The notes beneath the pieces were generated by a model. The model ran no database searches and was not told where the DNA came from. It worked only from the letters and a program-made list of their open reading frames with translations. Shown one piece after another: positions 26,608 to 33,764 of a DNA stretch of 40,941 nt. A program made the position numbers and the translations under genes. Every line of letters starts with the position of its first letter. Within the stretch, counting starts at the first letter, position 1. The stretch is from Humibacillus sp. (GTDB lineage Bacteria; Actinomycetota; Actinomycetes; Actinomycetales; Dermatophilaceae), in NCBI GenBank assembly GCA_030452985.1, contig JAKDLG010000026.1, forward strand, positions 1 to 40,941, in the 5' to 3' direction.

Positions 26608-27340
26608 GGCCGAGCGTACGGAGGAACTCGCGGCCTGCTCCGACGACGAGCAGGTCGTCGAGCTGGGCGACGGCGGCACGGTCGGCCTCCGAGTCGAGAT
26701 GGGATGAGGGCACCAGGTGCCCGAGGATGTCGGTGCCTCGAGTGTGCACCGCGGTGAACCCGGTGCTCGTGAGCAGTGCCTCGATCTGGTCGGGGTCGAA
26801 GCGCCGGGACAGGGGGTCGGTTGCTCCCCACCGGCCGGTGGGGTCGAGCAGCGCGGCACGGGCCTGCTCGAACTCGCCGGCGAGGGTCTTGGCGAACACG
26901 ACCGCGAGGCGACCTGAGACGAGCAGCGACAACAGTCCGCCCGGAACGAGCGCAGCCTGGATCGCTCGTAGGGTGGACTCGGGGTCGTCGACGAACTCGA
27001 GGGTGCCGTGGCAGCAGGCCAGGTCGAACTCGCGACCGGCCAGCGACTCGGCGAGGCGGTCTCCATCGCCCTGGACGGCGGTGATGTGACCCTCGCTACC
27101 CGACTCACGGGCGCGCCGGGCGAGAGAGGCGAGGGCATCGGGGCTGGGGTCGACCACGACGACCTGATGACCGGCCTCGGCGAGTGGCACGGCGACCCCG
27201 CCGGTGCCGCCGCCGAGGTCGAGAACCTGGAGCGGGCGACCGAGGTGGGCACGGCGATCGTCGGCGAGAGCCGAGACCGCAGCCACGACCGTTGACGGCC
27301 GGGCCCCGGCGCGTCGCCGCGGCCGCTGCTCGTCGGGCAC
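26576..27340 (-). CDS. class I SAM-dependent methyltransferase
   Basis: 254 residues with a complete Rossmann methyltransferase core: motif I VLDLGGGTGG (39-48), an acidic residue after the second strand (VVVDPS), GDGDRL, and CCHGTLEFVDD as motif IV-like segment. The C-terminal part (SRRFDPDQIEALLTSTGFTAV) is the methyltransferase_11/25-type tail. GTG at 27340 follows GGAGGA closely. It lies 51 bases after the polymerase gene and before dinB, within the damage-response run; substrate unknown. DNA-repair roles are suggested only by position. Confidence 0.85.
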   Translation of the reverse strand: MPDEQRPRRRAGARPSTVVAAVSALADDRRAHLGRPLQVLDLGGGTGGVAVPLAEAGHQVVVVDPSPDALASLARRARESGSEGHITAVQGDGDRLAESLAGREFDLACCHGTLEFVDDPESTLRAIQAALVPGGLLSLLVSGRLAVVFAKTLAGEFEQARAALLDPTGRWGATDPLSRRFDPDQIEALLTSTGFTAVHTRGTDILGHLVPSSHLDSEADRAAVAQLDDLLVVGAGREFLRTLGHDLHVIAHRS

Positions 27341-27391
27341 GGTGTCCTCCGGAGGATGGCTGGTGGGGTGGGGTCGTTGTGCACGCTCACC

Positions 27392-30300
27392 TTAGTGCCC
27401 CGAGCTGCCGGGGCTCGCGTGCCACAGCTTGCGTGGCGGGTTGCTCCCCCGGTCGGTCCTGGCCACGCGTTCCGGTGCGGCACCCCCAGGAACGAGGGCC
27501 CCTGACCCCCGCGACCCGCGGACGTCCGCTCCGGCCGGTTTGATGTCGGCATAGGGCGACTGTTTGAAGCCGGAAGCATGCACGAGCACCCGTCGCCCCT
27601 GCCGGGGCTCTCCCCCACCGGACCCTACGTCGGACAGCCCGTCGGACATCGTGCCGTCGGTGGCGCCGTTCTCGCTGACGGCGGCCGCTCGCTGCCAGGC
27701 CGCACGGTCTGCTGCGTCGAGGGCATCGCGCGCCGCGTCGACTCCACCTGCGGTCCAGGCCTCCTGCAGCTCACCGAGCTCCCACGCGCCGGTGGCCCGG
27801 ATCGAGACGCCTTTGGGCCCGGTACGGCGCACGACGCCCCGGCAGAGCAGCAGCCACGAGTGGAAGACGGTGGCCGCATATGGCCCTTGGACGTCTTCGA
27901 AGAAGGTGAGGTCGACCGGCCCGGTTGCGTCGTCGAGGGTGAGGAAGACGACCCGTCGACCGGTGCGGATCGGCGGGGTCTGGGTGGCGACCTTGACGCC
28001 GGCCACCCAGACCTCGCGACCGCTGCGGCCCGCGAGCAGGTCGCGGGCACGGGTGACCCCGAGCGCGTCGAGCATCGGGGTGTAGAAGTCGACGACGTGA
28101 CCGCTTGCGTCGAGACCGAGCACCTCGAGCTCGGCCCGCACCCGCTCGGGCCCGGTCATCTCGGGCAGCCCGCTCGTGGCTCGCAGGCGAGGGGTGTCGC
28201 CGAGGTCGAGGGTCAGCTGGGTCGCGACGGGCTCGGTCGCGGGGGCCGGCCCCTGCGACTGCGCTGCCGCCAGGGCCCGGATGTCACCGGTGACCGACAC
28301 CGAGGTGACCCGTCGACGCGAACCGCGGGAGGCGGCCGAGACCCGTCGCGTCGAGGCCGACCAGCGGTCGAGCTCGGCGACGTGCAGCAGCAGGTCGCGA
28401 CGGGTCACCTGCCCGCGCCGGCCCAGACCGCCCCGCACCTGGCGCACCGACCCTGCCGTGCCGCCGTCAGGCCGGGCCGGTCCGCCGAGGTCGATGTCGT
28501 GGATCGTGTCGAAGCCGCCGGCGAGCACCAGCTTCTCGACGACCGGTCGCGAGGCCTGGGCCCGCTGCCAGAAGTCGGACAGGCTCGAAAAGGGCTGAGC
28601 AGCCACGATCCTGCTCACCTCGGCCGCACTGATGCCGTGGACGTCAGCGAGGGACAGCCGGATGCCGGGGCTGGCGTCGTCGGTGCGCTCGAACCGGTAG
28701 GTGCCGGTCGAGGCGTTGACGTCGAGCCCGAGGATCGTGATGCCGAACGAGCGGGCATCATCGAGGATGAGCCGCTTGGGATACATCCCGGGGTCGTGCG
28801 TCAGCACCCCGGCGAGAAAGGCCGCCGGGTGGTGCGCCTTGAGCCAGGCCGACTGGTAGGTCGGCAGGGCGAAGGCCGCGGCGTGCGCCTTGCAGAACCC
28901 GAACGACGCAAACGCCTTGAGCACCTCCCAGATTCGGTCGGCCGCCTCGGGCTCGTAGCCCCGGGCCCGGGCGGCGGGCCGCCACCACCGCTCGACCCGT
29001 TCCTGACCCGCGGGGGTGCCCAGGGCTCGTCGCACCTCGTCGGCCTCGGCGAGTGAGACCCCCGTGGTCTCGGCCACGATCATGAGCACCTGCTCGTGGA
29101 AGACGACGACACCTTCGGTCTCCTTGAGCGCCGGGATCAGGGTCGGATGCAGGTAGGCAGGGTCCTTCCAGCCCTGTCGCGCGTTGAGGAACGGCACGAT
29201 CATGTCGCTCTTGACCGGGCCTGGACGAAAGAGCGAGATGTCGATGATGAGGTCGTCGAAGGTCTGCGGGCCGAACTTGCCGATCAGCTCGCGCTGCCCC
29301 GGGCTCTCGATCTGGAAGCAGCCCAGGGTGCGGGTGGAGCGGATCATCTCGAACGTCGGCTCGTCGTCGAAGGGGACCTGCTTCTCGTCGTCGAGGTCGA
29401 CCTGCTCGCCGTCGACCCGCTCGACCTCCTCGATCGCGTAGGCCATCGCCGACTGCATGCGGATGCCGAGGATGTCGAGCTTGAGCAGCCCCATCGCCTC
29501 GACGTCGTCCTTGTCGAACTGGCTCATCGGGAAGCCAAGCCAACTCGCCTCGACGGGGGTTCGCCTCAGCAGCTCGGAGTCGGAGAGCACGACGCCGCAC
29601 GGGTGCAGGGCGATGTGCCGGGGTAGTCCGTCAAGACGCTCGACGATGTCGAACATCAGCTGGAGCCGGGGCACGTCGAGCCCGCTCGCCCGCAGCTCGG
29701 GCAGCTCGGCGAGGGCGTGTCGCACGTTGCGGGCGGCGATGTGCGGGAAGGCCTTGGCCATCGCGTCGATCTCAGAAGGAGGCAGGCCCAGCGCGGCCCC
29801 GACGTCACGGATGGCGTGACGCACCCGGTAGGTGTCCATCATCGACACACAGGTGACCCGCTCTCCACCGAAGCGACCCAGCACCTTCTCGTAGATCTCG
29901 GCGCGGCGCGCCGACTCGACGTCGATATCGATGTCGGGCAGCTCGGCCCTCAGCGGTGAGCAGAACCGTTCCATGAGCAGCCCGTGACGCATCGGGTCGA
30001 CCCCGGAGATGCCGAGCAGGTAGTTGACGAGCGATCCGGCTCCGGAGCCCCGGGCCGCGACTCGTACCTGCATCTCACGGATCAGGTCGCACACCTGCGC
30101 GACGGTGAGGAAGTAGGTGGCGTAGCCGAGTGTCTCGATGACGCCCAGCTCGTCTTCGAGCCGTTCGCTCACCGCTGCGAGTGAGGTGGTGCTGTGCCCG
30201 GGGTAGCGGGTCGCGATCGACTCCCGGCACCGTCTCGCCAGCACCTGCTGCGGGCCGGTTCCCGGTCGGATGCCGAGCACCCCGGGCTCGGGCAGGTGAA

Positions 30301-31489
30301 CCGAGCCGATCCCGAGGTCGGCACGGGGATCCTGGATGCAGTCGGTCGCGAGGGCGACGGTGCGAGCGACCAGCTCGCGAGCCTGCTCTCGGGCCAGCCC
30401 GGCGCCACCGACGAGCCCGGGCCCGGAGACCTGCACGACATCGCGGGCGAGCGAGTGCATCAGGGGGGTCGGCGAGAGGTGCCCGGCGGTGGTGACGCGG
30501 TCGAGGTGACGGGTGTCGAGGGGAACCAGTCGGCGGGCTGCGTCGAGCACGTCGACGATGGCGGCATCCTGGGGATCGAGGTGGCGCACGGCCGCGGTGA
30601 TGATGCTGGGCACGCCCAGCTCGCGAGCGAGGGCGAGCATCCGCCCGGCCTGACCGAGGCTGCCGGGCAGGTGCTCGGGGCCACCGTGGCAGACCACCTC
30701 GACGACGACCCCACCACGAGGCAACAGGGCCGTCCAACGCTCGAGTGCCGCCCTGGCCTGGCTGTGCGCCTTGGCCAGCACCGCGCGGCCCACGTCGGAG
30801 TCGGGCCCGAGCAGCACGACCAGCCGAGAGGGCTCCTGCCGCCGTGCCGTCTCGACCGCTCCCCCAGTCGAGTGGCCACTTTCGTACCCCCCAGTCGAGT
30901 GGCCACTTTCGTACCCCCCAGCGATCGGCCCCGCGGTGGATGCCGGGACCGCCATGGCAGACGAGGCGCCCGACGCGTGCTCGGCGAGGAGCCGCTCGGT
31001 GACGACCGGGGTGCCCCGCTCCCCCCGCAGGTGGGTGGCCGTGACGAGCCGGCACAGCGCCGCCCAGCCCTCTCCGGGCGCCAAGGCGCCACCACTGCCA
31101 CGAGCAAGCACTGTGACGCGTGGGAGCCGGGGATCGACGACGGCACCTCCCCGAACGGGGGTGCGCGCCGGCGCGGTCGTCGGGGCGGCGAAGGTCGTGA
31201 CCGAGATCCCACCGGGGCCTCGTGACCTGCCGGAAGACGGTCGGCGCAGGGGGCCCTCGAGAGCGAGGTCGACGCCGAGCACCGGGGCCACCCCGTGCTT
31301 CATGCAGGCGGTGGCGAACTTGACCGCGCCGTAGAGGCCGTCACGGTCGGTCAGGGCGAGCGCCGGCTGAGCCCAGGCGGCGGCCCGCTCGACGAGCTGA
31401 TCGGGCCGGGCCGTGCCGTAGCGCATCGAGTAGCCCGAGGCGACGTGCAGGTGGACGAAGGTGTCGGTCATCATCGTCGTCGTAGTCAA
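27392..31489 (-). CDS. dnaE2: error-prone DNA polymerase III alpha subunit (DnaE2-type)
   Basis: C-family polymerase, 1365 residues versus roughly 1050-1200 usual. Domains: PHP (about 10-350, interrupted by low-complexity inserts at 80-120 and 170-215), palm/fingers with Asp cluster PDIDID (518-523) and LKLDILGIR (D672), helix-hairpin-helix region (about 915-1000), OB fold (about 1155-1235), and the tail KLWHASPGSSG. The PHP metal site is degenerate (HLHVASG at 13-19, TDRD at 47-50), so no proofreading is expected. QLTLDL (1091-1096) matches the QLxLxL clamp-binding hexapeptide. TTG at 31489 overlaps the upstream stop (TTGA); ATG at 31474 or 31471 is an alternative. Residues 191-209 are a 9-residue peptide duplicated by a 27-bp DNA repeat. 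Lies in an SOS-controlled run. Confidence 0.9.
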   Translation of the reverse strand: MTTTTMMTDTFVHLHVASGYSMRYGTARPDQLVERAAAWAQPALALTDRDGLYGAVKFATACMKHGVAPVLGVDLALEGPLRRPSSGRSRGPGGISVTTFAAPTTAPARTPVRGGAVVDPRLPRVTVLARGSGGALAPGEGWAALCRLVTATHLRGERGTPVVTERLLAEHASGASSAMAVPASTAGPIAGGYESGHSTGGYESGHSTGGAVETARRQEPSRLVVLLGPDSDVGRAVLAKAHSQARAALERWTALLPRGGVVVEVVCHGGPEHLPGSLGQAGRMLALARELGVPSIITAAVRHLDPQDAAIVDVLDAARRLVPLDTRHLDRVTTAGHLSPTPLMHSLARDVVQVSGPGLVGGAGLAREQARELVARTVALATDCIQDPRADLGIGSVHLPEPGVLGIRPGTGPQQVLARRCRESIATRYPGHSTTSLAAVSERLEDELGVIETLGYATYFLTVAQVCDLIREMQVRVAARGSGAGSLVNYLLGISGVDPMRHGLLMERFCSPLRAELPDIDIDVESARRAEIYEKVLGRFGGERVTCVSMMDTYRVRHAIRDVGAALGLPPSEIDAMAKAFPHIAARNVRHALAELPELRASGLDVPRLQLMFDIVERLDGLPRHIALHPCGVVLSDSELLRRTPVEASWLGFPMSQFDKDDVEAMGLLKLDILGIRMQSAMAYAIEEVERVDGEQVDLDDEKQVPFDDEPTFEMIRSTRTLGCFQIESPGQRELIGKFGPQTFDDLIIDISLFRPGPVKSDMIVPFLNARQGWKDPAYLHPTLIPALKETEGVVVFHEQVLMIVAETTGVSLAEADEVRRALGTPAGQERVERWWRPAARARGYEPEAADRIWEVLKAFASFGFCKAHAAAFALPTYQSAWLKAHHPAAFLAGVLTHDPGMYPKRLILDDARSFGITILGLDVNASTGTYRFERTDDASPGIRLSLADVHGISAAEVSRIVAAQPFSSLSDFWQRAQASRPVVEKLVLAGGFDTIHDIDLGGPARPDGGTAGSVRQVRGGLGRRGQVTRRDLLLHVAELDRWSASTRRVSAASRGSRRRVTSVSVTGDIRALAAAQSQGPAPATEPVATQLTLDLGDTPRLRATSGLPEMTGPERVRAELEVLGLDASGHVVDFYTPMLDALGVTRARDLLAGRSGREVWVAGVKVATQTPPIRTGRRVVFLTLDDATGPVDLTFFEDVQGPYAATVFHSWLLLCRGVVRRTGPKGVSIRATGAWELGELQEAWTAGGVDAARDALDAADRAAWQRAAAVSENGATDGTMSDGLSDVGSGGGEPRQGRRVLVHASGFKQSPYADIKPAGADVRGSRGSGALVPGGAAPERVARTDRGSNPPRKLWHASPGSSGH
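30863..30914. repeat. 27-bp tandem repeat (two copies) inside dnaE2
   Basis: CCCAGTCGAGTGGCCACTTT followed by CGTAC occurs at 30863 and again at 30890, period 27, both identical. Being a multiple of three, it inserts GGYESGHST twice in frame into the polymerase. The same sequence recurs outside genes at 32114-32194. Confidence 0.9.
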
Positions 31490-32028
31490 GGAGCGGTTGA
31501 ACTCTCGGCCCGGTCGGCTGCCCTCCTGGCCCCGACCGCTGAGGGCGCTGAGGGCGCTGCGGGTTCTGTGACTTGCCCTGTGACCAGCCCTGTCACCACG
31601 GCAGAGACGGGCGTGATGCTCTGTGGCAATGGCATCGTGGCCGGGACCCCGAGGGTGTCCTGGACGATCTCGAGGAACATCTCTGCCTGACGCAGCAGGT
31701 CATCGGCCTCGCGCACCGAGACCGGTTCGCCCCGGTCGATGGCCGAGCGCCGGGTCGAACACGCGGCGAAGAAGGCGGCCCACTCGCCCAGTTCGGGAGC
31801 GATGCGCGGCAGGACCTGCCAGACGCTGCGTGGCCGGGACCGTGGGGACGGCACGGACCGGGCCGCCACGAGTGCTGCTGCGGCCCGCAACGCCCCGAGA
31901 TGCGCGTCACGGTAGCGCTCTGCGACGTCGCTGGTACGGCAGGCGGACTCGAGGGTGAGGTGCGATCGACCCAGCAGGTCGAACACGGCGGGACCGATCG
32001 GTGGGCGGGGTAGCTGTGCTGCGGTCAT
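31486..32028 (-). CDS. SAV_6107-type HEPN domain protein
   Basis: 180 residues, mostly helical (about 11-135), with an Ala/Thr/Ser-rich tail. I recognise the family named SAV_6107, annotated as HEPN-domain, which accompanies the actinobacterial error-prone DnaE gene. The segment ERYRDAHLGALR contains R38-x4-H43, resembling the R-x4-6-H motif of HEPN ribonucleases, though its position in the fold cannot be checked here. ATG at 32028 has AGGAAG about 5-6 bases upstream. The stop overlaps the TTG start of the polymerase, so their translation is coupled, implying they act together. Its 5' leader contains a 15-bp triplicated repeat. Whether it is a nuclease, or a structural partner of the polymerase, is unknown. 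Confidence 0.75.
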   Translation of the reverse strand: MTAAQLPRPPIGPAVFDLLGRSHLTLESACRTSDVAERYRDAHLGALRAAAALVAARSVPSPRSRPRSVWQVLPRIAPELGEWAAFFAACSTRRSAIDRGEPVSVREADDLLRQAEMFLEIVQDTLGVPATMPLPQSITPVSAVVTGLVTGQVTEPAAPSAPSAVGARRAADRAESSTAP

Positions 32029-32041
32029 GATCTTCCTGTCA

Positions 32042-32086
32042 GCGGTTCTGGCGGTGGCGGTTCTGGCGGTGGCGGTTCTGGCGGTG
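32042..32086. repeat. 15-bp tandem repeat, three copies, upstream of the HEPN gene
   Basis: GCGGTTCTGGCGGTG is repeated three times (32042, 32057, 32072), lying 14-58 bases before the HEPN start codon and so within its likely untranslated leader. The repeats are perfect. Copy-number change here could alter expression; that is inference. Confidence 0.85.
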
Positions 32087-32113
32087 GGGATGCGGATCTC
32101 GTACCTGACCCTG

Positions 32114-32194
32114 CGTACGAAAGTGGCCACTCGACCGGGTACTTCACCCGGTGCACTTCGACCGGGCACCCAGTCGAGTGGCCAGTTGCGTACG
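32114..32194. repeat. inverted pair of the 27-bp repeat
   Basis: Arms 32114-32140 and 32168-32194 are inverted copies of the repeat found inside dnaE2 (shared core TGGCCACTCGA; 24 of 27 positions match between arms). The 27-base spacer holds a further small palindrome ACCGGGT/ACCCGGT (32134-32152). The element resembles a REP/MITE-like mobile extragenic palindrome, inserted between the DUF6504 and HEPN genes. Confidence 0.85.
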
Positions 32195-32229
32195 AGCCTG
32201 GGTGGCGTGCACCAGGGACCAGGGAGGCG

Positions 32230-32559
32230 TCAGTCGGCTACTCGAACGAGCGACCACTGCTCACCGGGGACGGACTCGTCGTGGGCGAGGTCGTAGACCC
32301 CGGGAGCGAACGACCACCCCGGGCTGGCCTCGACCCGCCAGACCTGTTGCTCGACCGCCGCTGCCGCGATCCCGACGCCCGGGTGCGCGCGCACCTCGTC
32401 GGAGTCACGGGCCTCCCGCCACCAGGCCCGGCGCTCACGCCACTGGGCCAGCACGTCTCGAACGACGTAGAGTCGCCCCTTCCAGATGAAGGCCTCCGGC
32501 TGCTGCTGCGAGCCCTCGACCGGACGAACCTGCACGACATCACTGAACCTACGAACCAC
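32230..32559 (-). CDS. DUF6504 family protein
   Basis: 109-residue protein. The start VRRFSDVVQVRP, then PEAFIWKGRLYVVRDVLAQWRERRAWW and a C-terminal VWRVEA segment are the DUF6504 pattern, a small beta-rich family found next to SAV_6107 and dnaE2-type genes in actinobacteria. GTG at 32559 is preferred because AGGAGA lies seven bases upstream; the frame stays open further upstream across the SOS box, which rules out an earlier start. It is the first gene after the LexA-controlled promoter, with a leader of about 130 bases. About 200 bases of repeats separate it from the HEPN gene. Function unknown. Confidence 0.72.
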   Translation of the reverse strand: MVRRFSDVVQVRPVEGSQQQPEAFIWKGRLYVVRDVLAQWRERRAWWREARDSDEVRAHPGVGIAAAAVEQQVWRVEASPGWSFAPGVYDLAHDESVPGEQWSLVRVAD

Positions 32560-32669
32560 GACACGTCTCCTGTCGGACACGTCGAGGTCGGAAATCACGA
32601 CCCAGGCCGCCCGCGCCTGCGCGCAAACCCGATACCAACCGACGACTGATCTGATGGACCTTGCTCTGA

Positions 32670-32695
32670 CCAGTTCGAACAGGTGTTCGAACTGG
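32670..32695 (-). promoter_or_regulatory. LexA (SOS) box
   Basis: The core TCGAACAGGTGTTCGA (32675-32690) is a perfect match to the actinobacterial/Gram-positive SOS box CGAAC-N4-GTTCG, and the palindrome extends five bases further on each side (CCAGT/ACTGG) to 11-bp arms around the AGGT spacer. It lies 111 bases upstream of the DUF6504 start and over the predicted transcription start. Confidence 0.92.
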
Positions 32696-32699
32696 TACA

Positions 32700-32730
32700 A
32701 CCCTAACCCCCACGGCCGACACCGTGTCAA
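32700..32730 (-). promoter_or_regulatory. SOS cassette promoter
   Basis: On the minus strand a perfect TTGACA (32730-32725) is followed after 19 bases by TAGGGT (32705-32700). The predicted start near 32693 falls inside the LexA palindrome, so LexA would block initiation. The spacer is two bases longer than ideal. A small palindrome GACACGGTGTC overlaps the -35 box. Confidence 0.6.
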
Positions 32731-32776
32731 GACCGCTCGCTCAAACGGCATCCACGGCGTCTACCGCCCCCACTTC

Positions 32777-32804
32777 CGCGTCCAATCGCGTCCAATCGCG
32801 TCCA
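32777..32804. repeat. 10-bp tandem repeat (about 2.8 copies)
   Basis: CGCGTCCAAT at 32777, again at 32787, and CGCGTCCA at 32797: a period of about one helical turn, in the divergent region between the SOS promoter and the DUF4126 gene. Could be a phased protein-binding site; no known motif recognised. Confidence 0.6.
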
Positions 32805-32884
32805 GGGGTGCCCCAGACATGTCGGCATGACAGCGGCCGACCGACCGGGTATTCAGCACCACAACTGAGTACCGATGCTCAGGT

Positions 32885-32977
32885 GGTGCCTGACGGTCTG
32901 CGGCACCGTAGGAGGTGCGGGTTCGGTCCGCGAACGGAGGGGCGCAGGGGTCCCTTCCGATCACGGACCGAACCCGC
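32885..32977 (+). other. structured leader candidate upstream of DUF4126 gene
   Basis: GCGGGTTCGGTCCG (32917-32930) and CGGACCGAACCCGC (32964-32977) form a perfect 14-bp inverted repeat with a 33-base loop. Just before it, GGCACC (32902-32907) can pair either with upstream GGTGCC (32885-32890) or, via GCACC, with downstream GGTGC (32914-32918), giving mutually exclusive hairpins. The region ends 85 bases before the DUF4126 start. No known riboswitch is recognised. Confidence 0.45.
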
Positions 32978-33062
32978 TCTCATGTCCGGTAGCGTCTGAA
33001 ACCACCCGCACCCCCGAGAACCAGCCCCAACCGGCAGGAGCAGGCAGGAGAGGTCAGGCCTC

Positions 33063-33761
33063 GTGATGGGCACCGAACTCATCCCGCTGGCGTTCACCTC
33101 CGGGTGGGCGAGCGGAATCAACGCGTACGCAGCTCTGCTCGTGCTCGGCCTCGCCGAGCGGATCTTCGGCTTCAGCCAGATCCCCGACGCCCTCGGCCGC
33201 ACCGACGTGCTGGTCGGGGCCGGCATCCTCTTCGTCATCGAGATGGTCGCCGACAAGATCCCCTACGTCGACTCCGTGTGGGACTCGATCCACACCGTCG
33301 TGCGCCCCGCCGTGGGCGCGACCATCGGCTACCTCCTCGGCCACGACGACGCTGCCCTCGCGACCGCGGCCTCGGCCGCCACCGGAGGCGTCACGGCCTT
33401 CATCTCCCACACCGTCAAGGCCGGGCTGCGCGCCGCGGTCAACACCTCTCCCGAGCCGGCGAGCAACATCGTGGTCAGCACCGGGGAGGATGTCGCGGTC
33501 ACCGGGGTCATGGCCCTGGCCGTCGCGCACCCCTGGTGGGCAGCGACGATCGCCTTCGTGCTGCTCGCCGCCGGCGCCTATCTGCTCTACCGGATCGCCG
33601 GGCGCCTGCGCCGGGTCAAACGTCGCTATGACGCCTGGGGCGAGCGCGTCGGCATCGCCACCCCGACGAACCGCTCGAAACGAACCCGTGGCGCCCGGGG
33701 CAGTCCTGATGCGGCCCCTCCCGGCCGGGAACCCGGCCAGCCCTTCGACCAGGAGCGCTGA
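33063..33761 (+). CDS. DUF4126 family membrane protein
   Basis: About 232 residues, four to five membrane segments in the first 185 (for example LVGAGILFVIEMVADKIPYVDSVWD and GVTAFISHTVKAG), then a basic, Pro-rich cytoplasmic tail. The motif GWASGINAYAALLVLGL and DKIPYVDSVWDSIHTVVRP are those of DUF4126. Either GTG at 33063 or ATG at 33066 may be the start; AGGAGAGG ends at 33053, which suits the GTG. It ends three bases before the convergent metF stop. Function unknown. Confidence 0.82.
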   Translation: MMGTELIPLAFTSGWASGINAYAALLVLGLAERIFGFSQIPDALGRTDVLVGAGILFVIEMVADKIPYVDSVWDSIHTVVRPAVGATIGYLLGHDDAALATAASAATGGVTAFISHTVKAGLRAAVNTSPEPASNIVVSTGEDVAVTGVMALAVAHPWWAATIAFVLLAAGAYLLYRIAGRLRRVKRRYDAWGERVGIATPTNRSKRTRGARGSPDAAPPGREPGQPFDQER

Positions 33762-33764
33762 GCC

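Noticed and set aside
27578-29056. 492-codon open frame antisense to dnaE2
   Set aside because: Shadow frame rich in Gly/Arg/Val/Asp with no family resemblance.
32917-32935. tRNA T-arm-like GGTTCGGTCC segment
   Set aside because: No acceptor, D or anticodon arms can be fitted around it; better explained by the 14-bp inverted repeat.
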